From Idiomarina seosinensis (GTDB taxonomy: Bacteria; Pseudomonadota; Gammaproteobacteria; Enterobacterales; Alteromonadaceae): a stretch of DNA of 64,000 nt. The stretch spans positions 321,171 through 385,170 of the forward strand of contig NZ_PIQF01000003.1 of NCBI RefSeq assembly GCF_003987275.1, read 5' to 3'. The position numbers were made by a program, and so were the translations under genes. The notes under the pieces were generated by a model. It had not been told where the DNA came from and searched no databases. It saw nothing but the letters and a program-made list of their open reading frames with translations. Each line of letters begins with the position of its first letter. The stretch's first letter is position 1. Positions 9,067-17,536 of this stretch are shown here, in pieces.

Positions 9067-12000
9067 ATGATAGATGCACTCATTCGCTTTGCGGTTGATC
9101 GTCGATGGCTGGTGCTTGCCGCAACCTTGTTAGTAGCAGCTGCGGGCGTTTATAGCACATTAAAGCTACCCATCGATGCTGTGCCGGATATTACCAATGT
9201 TCAGGTACAGATAAATTCAGAAGCGCCAGGCTATTCGCCATTAGAAACCGAACAACGTATTTCTTATCCGGTGGAAACCGCGATGGCAGGTTTACCAAAG
9301 CTGGACTACACCCGCTCGATCTCACGCTATGGGTTGTCGCAAGTTACCGTGGTGTTTGAAGAGGGCACCGATATTTACTGGGCTAGACAGCAAATCAGTG
9401 AGCGATTGCAAAAGGTAAGGGGAGAAGTACCCGACGGTATCGAGCCGACGATGGGGCCAATAGCCTCCGGCCTTGGTGAAATTGTTAATTATGTAGTACG
9501 CGCGAAAGAGGGGGCTACCAATGCCGATGGCGAGGCGTATACGCCCGAGCAGTTGCGTACCATCCAGGATTGGATCATTAAGCCGCAACTGGTCAAGGTG
9601 CCCGGTGTTACCGAGATTAATAGTGTGGGGGGTTATGAAAAGCAATACCAGGTGGCTCCCATCCCCGGTCGTATGCTGGCCTATAAAGTGACCATGCAGG
9701 ACCTTTTGGCAGCATTGGATCTTAACAATAGAAACGCTGGTGCCGGTTATATCGAGAAAAATGGTGAGCAATGGTTGGTGCGTTCGCCTGGACAGCTTAA
9801 GACACTTGACGATATTCGTGATGTGGTCGTGACAAAACGTGATGATGCACCGGTGCGCGTGAGTGACGTGGCTGAGGTCAAACTGGGAGAACAATTACGC
9901 ACTGGCGCTTCAACCTCGGGCGAGAGCGAGGTGGTATTGGGCACGGCCATGATGCTTATTGGCGAAAACAGTCGCATCGTTGCACAGAATGTCGCCAATA
10001 AAATTGAGGAGGTGCAACGAAGCTTGCCAGACGGGGTGGTGATTGAAACGGTGTATAACCGTACTTCTCTCGTTGATAAAACTATTGCAACGGTCGAGAA
10101 AAACCTGTTTGAAGGTGCGGTGCTGGTTATTGTGGTGCTTTTCATTCTGCTTGGAAATGTCCGTGCAGCACTGATTACGGCGTGCGTTATTCCCTTGAGT
10201 ATGCTGTTTGCGGTAAGCGGCATGGTCGCCAACAAGGTGTCTGGTAATTTAATGAGCCTGGGCGCAATTGATTTTGGTATTATCGTCGATGGTGCGGTCA
10301 TTGTGGTTGAAAACGCTTTGCGACGGCTTGGAATTGCACAGCAACGCTTAGGCCGGGTACTTACCACTAAAGAGCGCTTAATTGAAGTAACCCATAGTAC
10401 TCGTGAGGTATTTAACCCTGCGGTATTTGGTGTGCTTATCATTATGCTGGTGTACTTGCCCATATTTGCGTTAAGTGGTGTTGAAGGCAAAATGTTTCAT
10501 CCCATGGCGTTTACTGTCGTAGCCGCGCTTTTAGGGGCTCTGATTTTCAGCGTTACCTTTGTACCCGCTGCTATTGCAATATTTGTCCGTGGCAATATTA
10601 AGCACGGTGAAAACCGAATAATGCGAGCCGCCCGCAAAGTGTATCAGCCGGTTTTACGGCAAACACTGAAGCTTCCAGTTGTCATTATTTTGCTTGGCTT
10701 TGGGCTGTTTGCGGTATCAATGTTTCAGGCGAGTCGCATGGGAACTGAGTTTTTGCCACAGCTTGATGAAGGCGATATTGCCATGCAAGCCTTGCGCATT
10801 CCGGGGACTGGCTTGCAGCAATCTATAGCAATGCAAAAAGATGTCGAGTCTGTGGTGTCACGCTTTGACGAAGTTAAACTGGTATTCTCAAAAATTGGTA
10901 CCCCGGATGTTGCGACCGACCCTATGCCACCGAGCGTCGCTGATACCATTATTATTTTAAAGGAGCGTGAGGACTGGCTAAACCCAGAAAAAACCAAAGA
11001 GCAACTGGTTGCTGAAATACGAACTGCTGTGCAAGAGCTTCCCGGTAATAAGTACGAGTTCACTCAACCGATTGAAATGCGGTTTAACGAACTTATTGCA
11101 GGCGTTCGAGCTGACTTGGGGGTTCGTATTTATGGCGATGACTTGCAAACGCTTAAACGGTTAGGCGACTCAGCCGCCGCAGTCATTCGCACCGTTAATG
11201 GCGCTGCTGATGTTCGGGTTGAACAAATGACGGGTTTATCGACACTCTCAGTGATACCTAAGCGTGATCATTTAGCGTTATTAGGCCTAACAGTCGCTGA
11301 TGTACAGCGAGCAGTTCAAGCTGCGGTTGGTGGAGTTCAGTCAGGGATTATTTACGAGGGGGATAAACGCTTCAAGCTAATGGTACGTCTCGACAAAGAA
11401 TGGCGTAAGAGCATTGAACAGCTTAAATCACTGCCTATTGATCTGCCTGCCGGCAACCCTGAGCTGCGCTATGTGCCGTTGGGAGAGGTCGCCGAATTGA
11501 GTTTGGAAAGTGGACCGAACCAAATTAACCGAGAAAGCAGCAAACGCAATGTTATTGTGAGTGCGAATGTTGAAGATCGTGATTTGGGCTCTTTTGTGGC
11601 AGATGTTCAGGATGCGCTAACGACTGAGGTTGATTTGCCAGCAGGTTATTGGGTTAACTACGACGGTACCTTTGAACAGCTGCAATCAGCTTCCCAACGG
11701 TTGAGTTTGGTTGTGCCATTAGCGCTGCTATTAATTATTGGCCTGCTATACAGTGCGTTTAATTCGCTGAGCAGTGCACTCGTCATATTCACAGGCGTTC
11801 CCTTAGGGCTGACCGGCGGGATATTCGCATTAGCGCTGCGTGATATGCCGCTATCAATTTCCGCTGCAGTCGGCTTCATTGCACTGTCGGGCGTGGCGGT
11901 TTTGAACGGCGTGGTCATGCTGACATTCATACGGCAACTGCTGCGCGACGGACTGCCATTGAAAGATGCGGTGTTTGAAGGCGCGCAACAGCGGTTAAGA

Positions 12001-12198
12001 CCTGTACTGATGACTGCTCTCGTAGCTAGCCTGGGCTTTGTCCCTATGGCATTTAATACCGGTGTCGGCGCTGAGGTACAGCGACCACTGGCTACTGTGG
12101 TAATCGGCGGCATTGTCTCGTCGACATTATTGACTTTGGTGGTGCTGCCAGCGCTTTACTACTTAGTGCAGCGCTTCAATGGAACTGCAAAAGCCTAA
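9067..12198 (+). CDS. czcA: HME-RND heavy-metal efflux transporter, CzcA/CusA family
   Basis: 1043 aa, CzcA-type start (LKLPIDAVPDITNVQVQINSEAPGYSPLETEQRISYPVE), RND helices (AIDFGIIVDGAVIVVEN). Confidence 0.95.
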   Translation: MIDALIRFAVDRRWLVLAATLLVAAAGVYSTLKLPIDAVPDITNVQVQINSEAPGYSPLETEQRISYPVETAMAGLPKLDYTRSISRYGLSQVTVVFEEGTDIYWARQQISERLQKVRGEVPDGIEPTMGPIASGLGEIVNYVVRAKEGATNADGEAYTPEQLRTIQDWIIKPQLVKVPGVTEINSVGGYEKQYQVAPIPGRMLAYKVTMQDLLAALDLNNRNAGAGYIEKNGEQWLVRSPGQLKTLDDIRDVVVTKRDDAPVRVSDVAEVKLGEQLRTGASTSGESEVVLGTAMMLIGENSRIVAQNVANKIEEVQRSLPDGVVIETVYNRTSLVDKTIATVEKNLFEGAVLVIVVLFILLGNVRAALITACVIPLSMLFAVSGMVANKVSGNLMSLGAIDFGIIVDGAVIVVENALRRLGIAQQRLGRVLTTKERLIEVTHSTREVFNPAVFGVLIIMLVYLPIFALSGVEGKMFHPMAFTVVAALLGALIFSVTFVPAAIAIFVRGNIKHGENRIMRAARKVYQPVLRQTLKLPVVIILLGFGLFAVSMFQASRMGTEFLPQLDEGDIAMQALRIPGTGLQQSIAMQKDVESVVSRFDEVKLVFSKIGTPDVATDPMPPSVADTIIILKEREDWLNPEKTKEQLVAEIRTAVQELPGNKYEFTQPIEMRFNELIAGVRADLGVRIYGDDLQTLKRLGDSAAAVIRTVNGAADVRVEQMTGLSTLSVIPKRDHLALLGLTVADVQRAVQAAVGGVQSGIIYEGDKRFKLMVRLDKEWRKSIEQLKSLPIDLPAGNPELRYVPLGEVAELSLESGPNQINRESSKRNVIVSANVEDRDLGSFVADVQDALTTEVDLPAGYWVNYDGTFEQLQSASQRLSLVVPLALLLIIGLLYSAFNSLSSALVIFTGVPLGLTGGIFALALRDMPLSISAAVGFIALSGVAVLNGVVMLTFIRQLLRDGLPLKDAVFEGAQQRLRPVLMTALVASLGFVPMAFNTGVGAEVQRPLATVVIGGIVSSTLLTLVVLPALYYLVQRFNGTAKA

Positions 12199-12221
12199 GT
12201 GGAGGCCTTAGCTAATTGCAA

Positions 12222-12250
12222 AGCACGCCCCGACTTGGGCGTGCTTTTTT
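12222..12250 (+). terminator. Rho-independent terminator after czcA
   Basis: AGCACGCCC-CGACTT-GGGCGTGCT followed by a T tract. Confidence 0.85.
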
Positions 12251-12377
12251 ATTGCTATATCGATGAGGAAGGTAAGAAGTTTTTGGCGACTCAGTGCTTA
12301 GAGTTGTGTCGTTCAGGTAATACTGATGTGTAATATTCTTAAATATATATTATGCCGAGTGAGCCTCAATTGCTAAT

Positions 12378-12402
12378 GTTCCCAAATTGCAATAACGGGA
12401 AC
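12378..12402. repeat. Inverted repeat GTTCCC-N13-GGGAAC (left copy)
   Basis: GTTCCC AAATTGCAATAAC GGGAAC; same arms and spacing as 16740-16764. Confidence 0.85.
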
Positions 12403-12549
12403 AAGCAAACTCACTAAAAACGGGCTATTTCCCCCTTTATACCCCCTTAAGTACTCAAAATCACGTTTTACAGCAAAAAAAGGAATTCGGAAATGGCCGA
12501 AGTACAAGCGCTTAAACAGCCGGATACCGTGAAGCTGACTAGCTACCTT
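12378..12549 (+). repeat. Left direct repeat: promoter plus truncated 5' end of the small recombinase gene
   Basis: Aligns closely to 16740-16910 from GTTCCC through ...GATACCGTGAAGCTGA(C/T)TAGCTACCTT; similarity ends abruptly on both sides. Confidence 0.85.
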
Positions 12550-12576
12550 TGTTACCAACGGAGTAAAATTTATCTA
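12493..12576 (+). pseudogene. Truncated remnant of the small tyrosine recombinase (MAEVQALKQPDTVKLTSYL...)
   Basis: ATG at 12493 with a product matching the first ~19 codons of the 16854 ORF, then divergence and a stop. Confidence 0.7.
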
Positions 12577-12949
12577 AGTTAAGATGAGCCTAAAAACTTG
12601 GACCACCTCGGAGCTAGTCTGATGGTTTCATATGGAATGCTACTTTGAGCGCCAGCGTGGTAATACGCAGATTTTTGTAGAGTAAAGGAAGCTGCTAGGC
12701 AAGCTGAAGCTACCAGCCGCCACAAAAGAGTGGTGGTGAAGGAAACTGATAATGATAATTAGTAGATGTTATATAAAGCTAGTGAGTACCTCTAGTCATC
12801 ATGATTTAAAAGATATATCACTGTGTTGATATCCAATCGAAGTATTCTTCTTTGTAATAGAAATCAGGATAAAACCAAAAATTTTAAGGATTTGCCTTGG
12901 GATTTTTTCTTGGAGGAGTATACTGTATGAATGAACAGTAGAGGTGTAT

Positions 12950-14479
12950 ATGATAGATAATACAGCCATGTTGCTACAGCCTAATGCCCTAGAAAGTCTA
13001 GTTGACACGGTTGATCAGTATAGGACTGATGCTAACCAGTTGCTTGACCAAAGTACACGCGGGCAGAAAGGTCAGTTTATGACTCCTGCTTCTGTTGCTC
13101 AAATCTTGTCTGGGATGTTTAGAAATCTAGATGGTGAGGTTCGGGTCCTTGACGCCGGTGCTGGTGTTGGTTCATTAACTGCATCATTGGTGGCGAGAGC
13201 GTTGACCGAGTTCGCTCCAACTTCAATTAGCGGCAACGCATGGGAGCTGGAGAACGTTTTAGTGGAGCGCTTGGAGGATTCGTTTGGCCTATGTGAGGAA
13301 GCTAGCCAGGAATCCGGCGTAGCTTGGAAGTCACATATAAACCAAATAGACTTTATCGAGCATGCCGTAGAAATAATAAATGCTCGAACTAGCGGTAAGA
13401 CAACCCCTGCTTTCAATAAAGCTATTCTAAACCCTCCTTACCTAAAAATTGCGGCGTCTAGCCGAGCTCGTGCAAGTTTACGAAGTGTCGGTGTTGAAAC
13501 CGGAAACTTGTATTCATGCTTTGTAGCACTTGCTTTAATGCTTTTGGAGGACGGTGGCGAGTTGGTCGCTATAATTCCGCGCAGTTGTTGTAATGGCCCA
13601 TATTTCAAAGATTTTCGTCGGGTGTTGCTTGATGGTAATAACTTGAGCAAGATTCATATCTTTGAAAGCCGCACAAAAGCCTTCAAAGGCGATAAAGTAT
13701 TACAAGAAAACGTTATCTTTCATATCGTGAAAGGTGAAGAGCAAGGGGATGTTGAGATCACTTCAAGCACCTGCGCAGAAGACTCGGATCCGGTCGTTCG
13801 AGAAGCTGATTTCAGTGAGGTTGTGAACCCGACTAATCCAGATCGCTTTATACATATAGTGACCAATGACGAGCAGGCTAAAATAGCTACTCGTGTTGGG
13901 GGAATGCCTTGCTCATTAGATGAACTTGGTGTTACTGCTAGTACAGGGAAGGTGGTTGATTTTCGGACTAAACCGAACCTACGACATTATCCTAGCTCTG
14001 GTACTGTGCCATTAATTTATCCAATGCATTTTAAAAATGGCCTTATCGAATATCCAGTAGAGAGCAAGAAAAAGCCAAATGCCCTCGAGCTTAATTCCGA
14101 TACACAGAGGCAGTTGGTTCCAAACGGCACCTACGTATTAACGAAGCGTTTAACATCGAAAGAAGAAGCTCGTCGTATTGTTGCTGGCTTATATACAGCG
14201 GATATAGCGGAAGTAGATTTAGTTGGCTTTGAGAACAAAACTAATTATTTTCACGCAAACGGCCACCCCTTAGACAATGACTTTGCAAAAGGCTTATGGG
14301 CTTATCTGAATAGCAATATAGTGGACCAGTATTTCAGGCAGTTTAATGGACACACTCAAGTAAATGCGGCTGACTTGAGGATGCTTCGTTATCCAAGCAG
14401 AGAGCAATTAGTTGCTATGGGTAAACAGATCTATGATTTTGACCAAGAACTCTTCGATGAGCTTGTGAAGAAGTTGTAA
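12950..14479 (+). CDS. Type II DNA adenine methyltransferase, BsuBI/PstI-like (Eco57I-methylase fold)
   Basis: RVLDAGAGVGSLTASL SAM-binding motif and ILNPPYLKI (NPPY) catalytic motif; convergent with a PstI-like REase. ATG 12950 preferred over the tracked 12944 because of the GAGG at 12941-12944. Confidence 0.9.
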   Translation: MIDNTAMLLQPNALESLVDTVDQYRTDANQLLDQSTRGQKGQFMTPASVAQILSGMFRNLDGEVRVLDAGAGVGSLTASLVARALTEFAPTSISGNAWELENVLVERLEDSFGLCEEASQESGVAWKSHINQIDFIEHAVEIINARTSGKTTPAFNKAILNPPYLKIAASSRARASLRSVGVETGNLYSCFVALALMLLEDGGELVAIIPRSCCNGPYFKDFRRVLLDGNNLSKIHIFESRTKAFKGDKVLQENVIFHIVKGEEQGDVEITSSTCAEDSDPVVREADFSEVVNPTNPDRFIHIVTNDEQAKIATRVGGMPCSLDELGVTASTGKVVDFRTKPNLRHYPSSGTVPLIYPMHFKNGLIEYPVESKKKPNALELNSDTQRQLVPNGTYVLTKRLTSKEEARRIVAGLYTADIAEVDLVGFENKTNYFHANGHPLDNDFAKGLWAYLNSNIVDQYFRQFNGHTQVNAADLRMLRYPSREQLVAMGKQIYDFDQELFDELVKKL

Positions 14480-14492
14480 TCCGTTATAAAGG

Positions 14493-14527
14493 AAGAGTTG
14501 GCCCCGTGAGGCCAACTCTTCTATTTT
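14493..14527. terminator. Bidirectional terminator between convergent M and R genes
   Basis: AAGAGTTGGCC-CCGTGA-GGCCAACTCTT followed by CTATTTTTT. Confidence 0.85.
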
Positions 14528-14536
14528 TTGTCAGCT

Positions 14537-15535
14537 TCACTGCTTGATGAAAAAGTTGCGAGAGGTATCTTCATGTATCCAAAGATAGGTTCCATCAGCC
14601 AAGTTTTTTTGTGATGACTGACGAGCAGCGGCTGCTTTCCAGGTTAAATAAGTTGTTGTAAAACCAACTCCCGATTTGCCGTTGCGTTTCGCAAACGCCT
14701 CTAAGCTCTCCTTTTTATGAATATCAACCTCACCATCACTGGTAACAGCTTCAATGACCCAAAGGTGTTCAGTTTCTTTGTTAATTAGTAATACGTCAGG
14801 CATGGAGTCATTGATCGTTATCTCAAGTCCAGCCTCTGAGAGGGCTTGTCGTTCTTTTTCAGTAATTCTGTCACCATCCCCATCGTCAACATAGATGACA
14901 TCATAGCCCTTCAAAAACCTTGGTGCATAAACTTTATGGCTTACACGAATTAAACGACTGTGCGGTGTCTCAACTGATTCAGCTGTATATCGAGCCTGTT
15001 CCGCTTGAACAGCTAAACGCTCGCGCTTTACATCTTCCTGCATCCATTTTTCGGCTAAGTCTTGCCATTCGTTTTCCGGGGCCTTGAGAATTTTTAAAAA
15101 CTCTGGTGCGATTCTGTATGCCGAGTTTGCCGACTTTGCAACCGGATGGCCAGGGTTGAATTCAGCCTTTGAGTTTAAATAAACTTTCTCGACGGCACCT
15201 ATCTCCCAGAATGGCTTCAACCAATAATCTCGACCCTCACGATCAAGTTTTATATTCCTTTCTCTCTGTAAAATTCCGACATGAGTGCCTATGTGAGCAA
15301 CAGATGCTCCATCACAAAATTCTAGTCCCTTCTTGGCTGCCTTTTTATACCAACTAGGCTCATCACACAGTAAAGCGAAAATAACGTCTACTTTGTTATC
15401 ACTGGACTGATCGACTTTAGATAGAACGTCTCTCACCCTCTGTTTGGTTACGCCTTGATAACTGTCGGGGACAACTATTTTGTCTTGAGCTATAGCCTGG
15501 TCCCTCAATGCTATTTTGTCATCTTCGATGCTCAT
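14537..15535 (-). CDS. BsuBI/PstI-like type II restriction endonuclease
   Basis: PDVLLINKETEHLWVIEAVTSDGEVD(I)HKK core resembling the PstI/BsuBI REase C-terminal domain; partner MTase adjacent. Confidence 0.88.
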   Translation of the reverse strand: MSIEDDKIALRDQAIAQDKIVVPDSYQGVTKQRVRDVLSKVDQSSDNKVDVIFALLCDEPSWYKKAAKKGLEFCDGASVAHIGTHVGILQRERNIKLDREGRDYWLKPFWEIGAVEKVYLNSKAEFNPGHPVAKSANSAYRIAPEFLKILKAPENEWQDLAEKWMQEDVKRERLAVQAEQARYTAESVETPHSRLIRVSHKVYAPRFLKGYDVIYVDDGDGDRITEKERQALSEAGLEITINDSMPDVLLINKETEHLWVIEAVTSDGEVDIHKKESLEAFAKRNGKSGVGFTTTYLTWKAAAARQSSQKNLADGTYLWIHEDTSRNFFIKQ

Positions 15536-15762
15536 CTAATTTTCCTTTCCAAGCTCGTATTACAATCTATTATTATTATCCTGCCTGATAGCTAGTTTTT
15601 AGCATCCATATCTTTTATTATTTTTTGACAAGTAAAAAGGGCCCCGGTTATTGGTAGAAATCTTGCCTATAATTTTCCCCGATTCATTAAGTAAAGCTGG
15701 AGCATTTCAGAGCGTATCCATACGCTTGCTTACTCAAGTCACGTTTCTCCCTGTGTAAATAA

Positions 15763-16275
15763 CTACAAATGACGCGATACGAATTTTTCTAGGATACTTA
15801 GTTGCTCACTACTCATTGTAAACTCTGTGGAGCCAACTCGGCCTGAAATCGATTTTCCCTGGGAGAGTTTTCTAATAAACTCGGGTTTTACTTGGTAGCT
15901 TAGCGTTTCTAAAGCATATGGGCTACCGGAAGACGTTGTCATCACGTTTCCATCATGAGAGCCAGAGCCGACATGATAACTTTGGTTATCGATAAGAAAG
16001 TAGAGCTCGTGATTTTCGAGATACAGCCAGTCAGTACTTTGGCTGTCTAATGCGCCATTTCGCGTGAAATAGATTAGATATACAGAATCGCCGTCAGACG
16101 TTCCTTTATTAACGTCCCAAGACAGTGCGTAACTGATATCAAATGGACCCGCAGTGATCATCTCTGTCTCAAGGTAGGGGTCATAGGTAGTTTCTATTGT
16201 GGGAGTTGCAGGAGTGAACGCGCAGCTTGATAAAAAGAGGATTATAGGGGCTGATGAAAACCATAATTTATTCAT
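15763..16275 (-). CDS. Putative lipoprotein of unknown function
   Basis: Internal start MNKLWFSSAPIILFLSSC gives a lipobox (FLSSC) within the tracked 15763..16365 ORF. Confidence 0.55.
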   Translation of the reverse strand: MNKLWFSSAPIILFLSSCAFTPATPTIETTYDPYLETEMITAGPFDISYALSWDVNKGTSDGDSVYLIYFTRNGALDSQSTDWLYLENHELYFLIDNQSYHVGSGSHDGNVMTTSSGSPYALETLSYQVKPEFIRKLSQGKSISGRVGSTEFTMSSEQLSILEKFVSRHL

Positions 16276-16324
16276 AAATGCCTCACTTAAAAAGCGGACT
16301 ATTAAGTTCGCCGAAAATATCGAA

Positions 16325-16603
16325 TTAAATTTTAGAGTAGATTTTTGAAGCAAACTCGCGAGCACTTAGCTCTAAATCTTTTGGAGTGCCCAACATTGTT
16401 GGCAGCGATTTGACTCTACCGTAAATGACATCTGAAAGCTCTTCTACGCTAAATTTAGTAGGTACTTTTTTCAAGTTCGATACCGCTTGACTCAGGTTTT
16501 TTTTATCAATGGGGTGAGAACTAAACCAAGTAGGTCGTGACGCCCAACACTCTATTGCTTTTTGTATTTCCTCAGTTGTCATAACGAGCCTCCTTATTAC
16601 CAC
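16325..16603 (-). CDS. Hypothetical small protein
   Basis: 92-aa ORF (likely start MTTEEIQKAIECW); no family recognised. Confidence 0.45.
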   Translation of the reverse strand: MVIRRLVMTTEEIQKAIECWASRPTWFSSHPIDKKNLSQAVSNLKKVPTKFSVEELSDVIYGRVKSLPTMLGTPKDLELSAREFASKIYSKI

Positions 16604-16739
16604 TGTAGTTATTGAATAAAACCCTTCACAAGCAAAAGCTATCTAGCTGTTCTGGCTTTAGTCGATAAGGTCTAAGTTAAACCTTCAAATTTTGAAACAT
16701 AGATAATAGTAATTGATTACTAGCACAGCATACTAGTGT

Positions 16740-16764
16740 GTTCCCAAAATATTGAAATGGGAAC
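16740..16764. repeat. Inverted repeat GTTCCC-N13-GGGAAC (right copy)
   Basis: GTTCCC AAAATATTGAAAT GGGAAC, ~90 bp upstream of the recombinase start. Confidence 0.85.
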
Positions 16765-16910
16765 AAGCAAACCCACTAAAAACGGGCTACTTCCCCCTTT
16801 ATACCCTCTTAAGTACTCAAAATCACGTTTTACAGCAAAAAAGGAACTAGACTATGGCCGAAGTACAAGCGGTTAAAGATCTGGATACCGTGAAGCTGAT
16901 TAGCTACCTT
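16740..16910 (+). repeat. Right direct repeat: promoter plus 5' end of the intact recombinase gene
   Basis: Near-identical to 12378-12549 apart from the palindrome spacer and scattered substitutions. Confidence 0.85.
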
Positions 16911-17414
16911 CTCAAACGAACTTATGGTCAGCAAATTGCTGATGTTTGGGATGTGGGCTTGAACTTGGCATTACGGATCTCAGATTTACTATCCATCAAG
17001 TTTGAAAATATTCAAGACGAGCGTCTCACCCTGGTTGAAGGGAAAACCTCGAAACAAGCAACCATTAAATTGAACGACAAAGCGCGGTCGATTATTGCTC
17101 GCATTAAAGAGGAACACCCAGACCATATTTACCTGTTTCAGTCCTATCGCAACCAATGGTCCAAAGGTTTGGACGAGGCCCCGATTAGCCGCCGTTACGT
17201 TTCGCGGGCGTTCGCCGCGATAGGGGAGGAAGTTGGTATTAAACTGGGAACTCACTCAATGCGGAAAACACGAGGTTATCATCTTTACAAGAACACCAAT
17301 GACATCGCCAGGGTAATGAAGATGCTACGTCATAGCTCTGAGGCTGTGACGCTGCGTTATATTGGCATTACTCAGGAAGATGTTGACCGTGACTTTGCTG
17401 AGTTAGAGCTATAG
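16854..17414 (+). CDS. Small tyrosine recombinase (catalytic domain only, 186 aa)
   Basis: NLALRISDLLSIK (Arg I), TKxxK region, GTHSMRKTRGYH (HxxR), LRHSSEAVTLRYIGI (His/Tyr); no separate core-binding/arm domain. Confidence 0.92.
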   Translation: MAEVQAVKDLDTVKLISYLLKRTYGQQIADVWDVGLNLALRISDLLSIKFENIQDERLTLVEGKTSKQATIKLNDKARSIIARIKEEHPDHIYLFQSYRNQWSKGLDEAPISRRYVSRAFAAIGEEVGIKLGTHSMRKTRGYHLYKNTNDIARVMKMLRHSSEAVTLRYIGITQEDVDRDFAELEL

Positions 17415-17437
17415 GGGCTGAGTGCCCCTATTTTTTG
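17413..17437 (+). terminator. Rho-independent terminator after the recombinase
   Basis: AGGGGC-TGAGT-GCCCCT then ATTTTTT. Confidence 0.75.
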
Positions 17438-17484
17438 TTTCGTATACCTAGAGTAACAACCAAGCGAGATTAAAACCTATATCA

Positions 17485-17529
17485 CCTAATGGCAGTTACG
17501 GCTGCAGTTAATTAACTGTCAATTAGGAG
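17485..17529 (+). promoter_or_regulatory. Leader inverted repeat overlapping the Shine-Dalgarno of the 17537 gene
   Basis: CCTAATGGCAGTTA (17485-17498) pairs with TAACTGTCAATTAGG (17513-17527); perfect palindrome CAGTTAATTAACTG at 17505-17518; SD AGGAGA starts in the right arm. Confidence 0.6.
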
Positions 17530-17536
17530 AATATTT

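Noticed and set aside
9322-10490. Long minus-strand ORFs (190 and 247 aa) opposite czcA
   Set aside because: Low-complexity Ser/Thr/Ile-rich translations fully antisense to a strongly conserved czcA; shadow ORFs.
12748-12766. Fur-box-like GATAATGATAATTAGTA
   Set aside because: Good partial match to the Fur consensus, but AT-rich intergenic DNA with no iron-related gene nearby; likely chance.
12560-12900. Possible transposase remnant between the left recombinase fragment and the methyltransferase
   Set aside because: Translations in all frames are short and match no transposase motif I can recognise.
12944-15535. Avoidance of CTGCAG in the window as proof of PstI specificity
   Set aside because: CTGCAG occurs repeatedly by eye (e.g. 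near 1224, 30562, 32890, 39724, 41139, 44007), so no avoidance is apparent; specificity remains unproven.
15712-15725. Hairpin GCGTAT-CC-ATACGC
   Set aside because: Short isolated dyad without conserved context; probably a weak terminator or chance.
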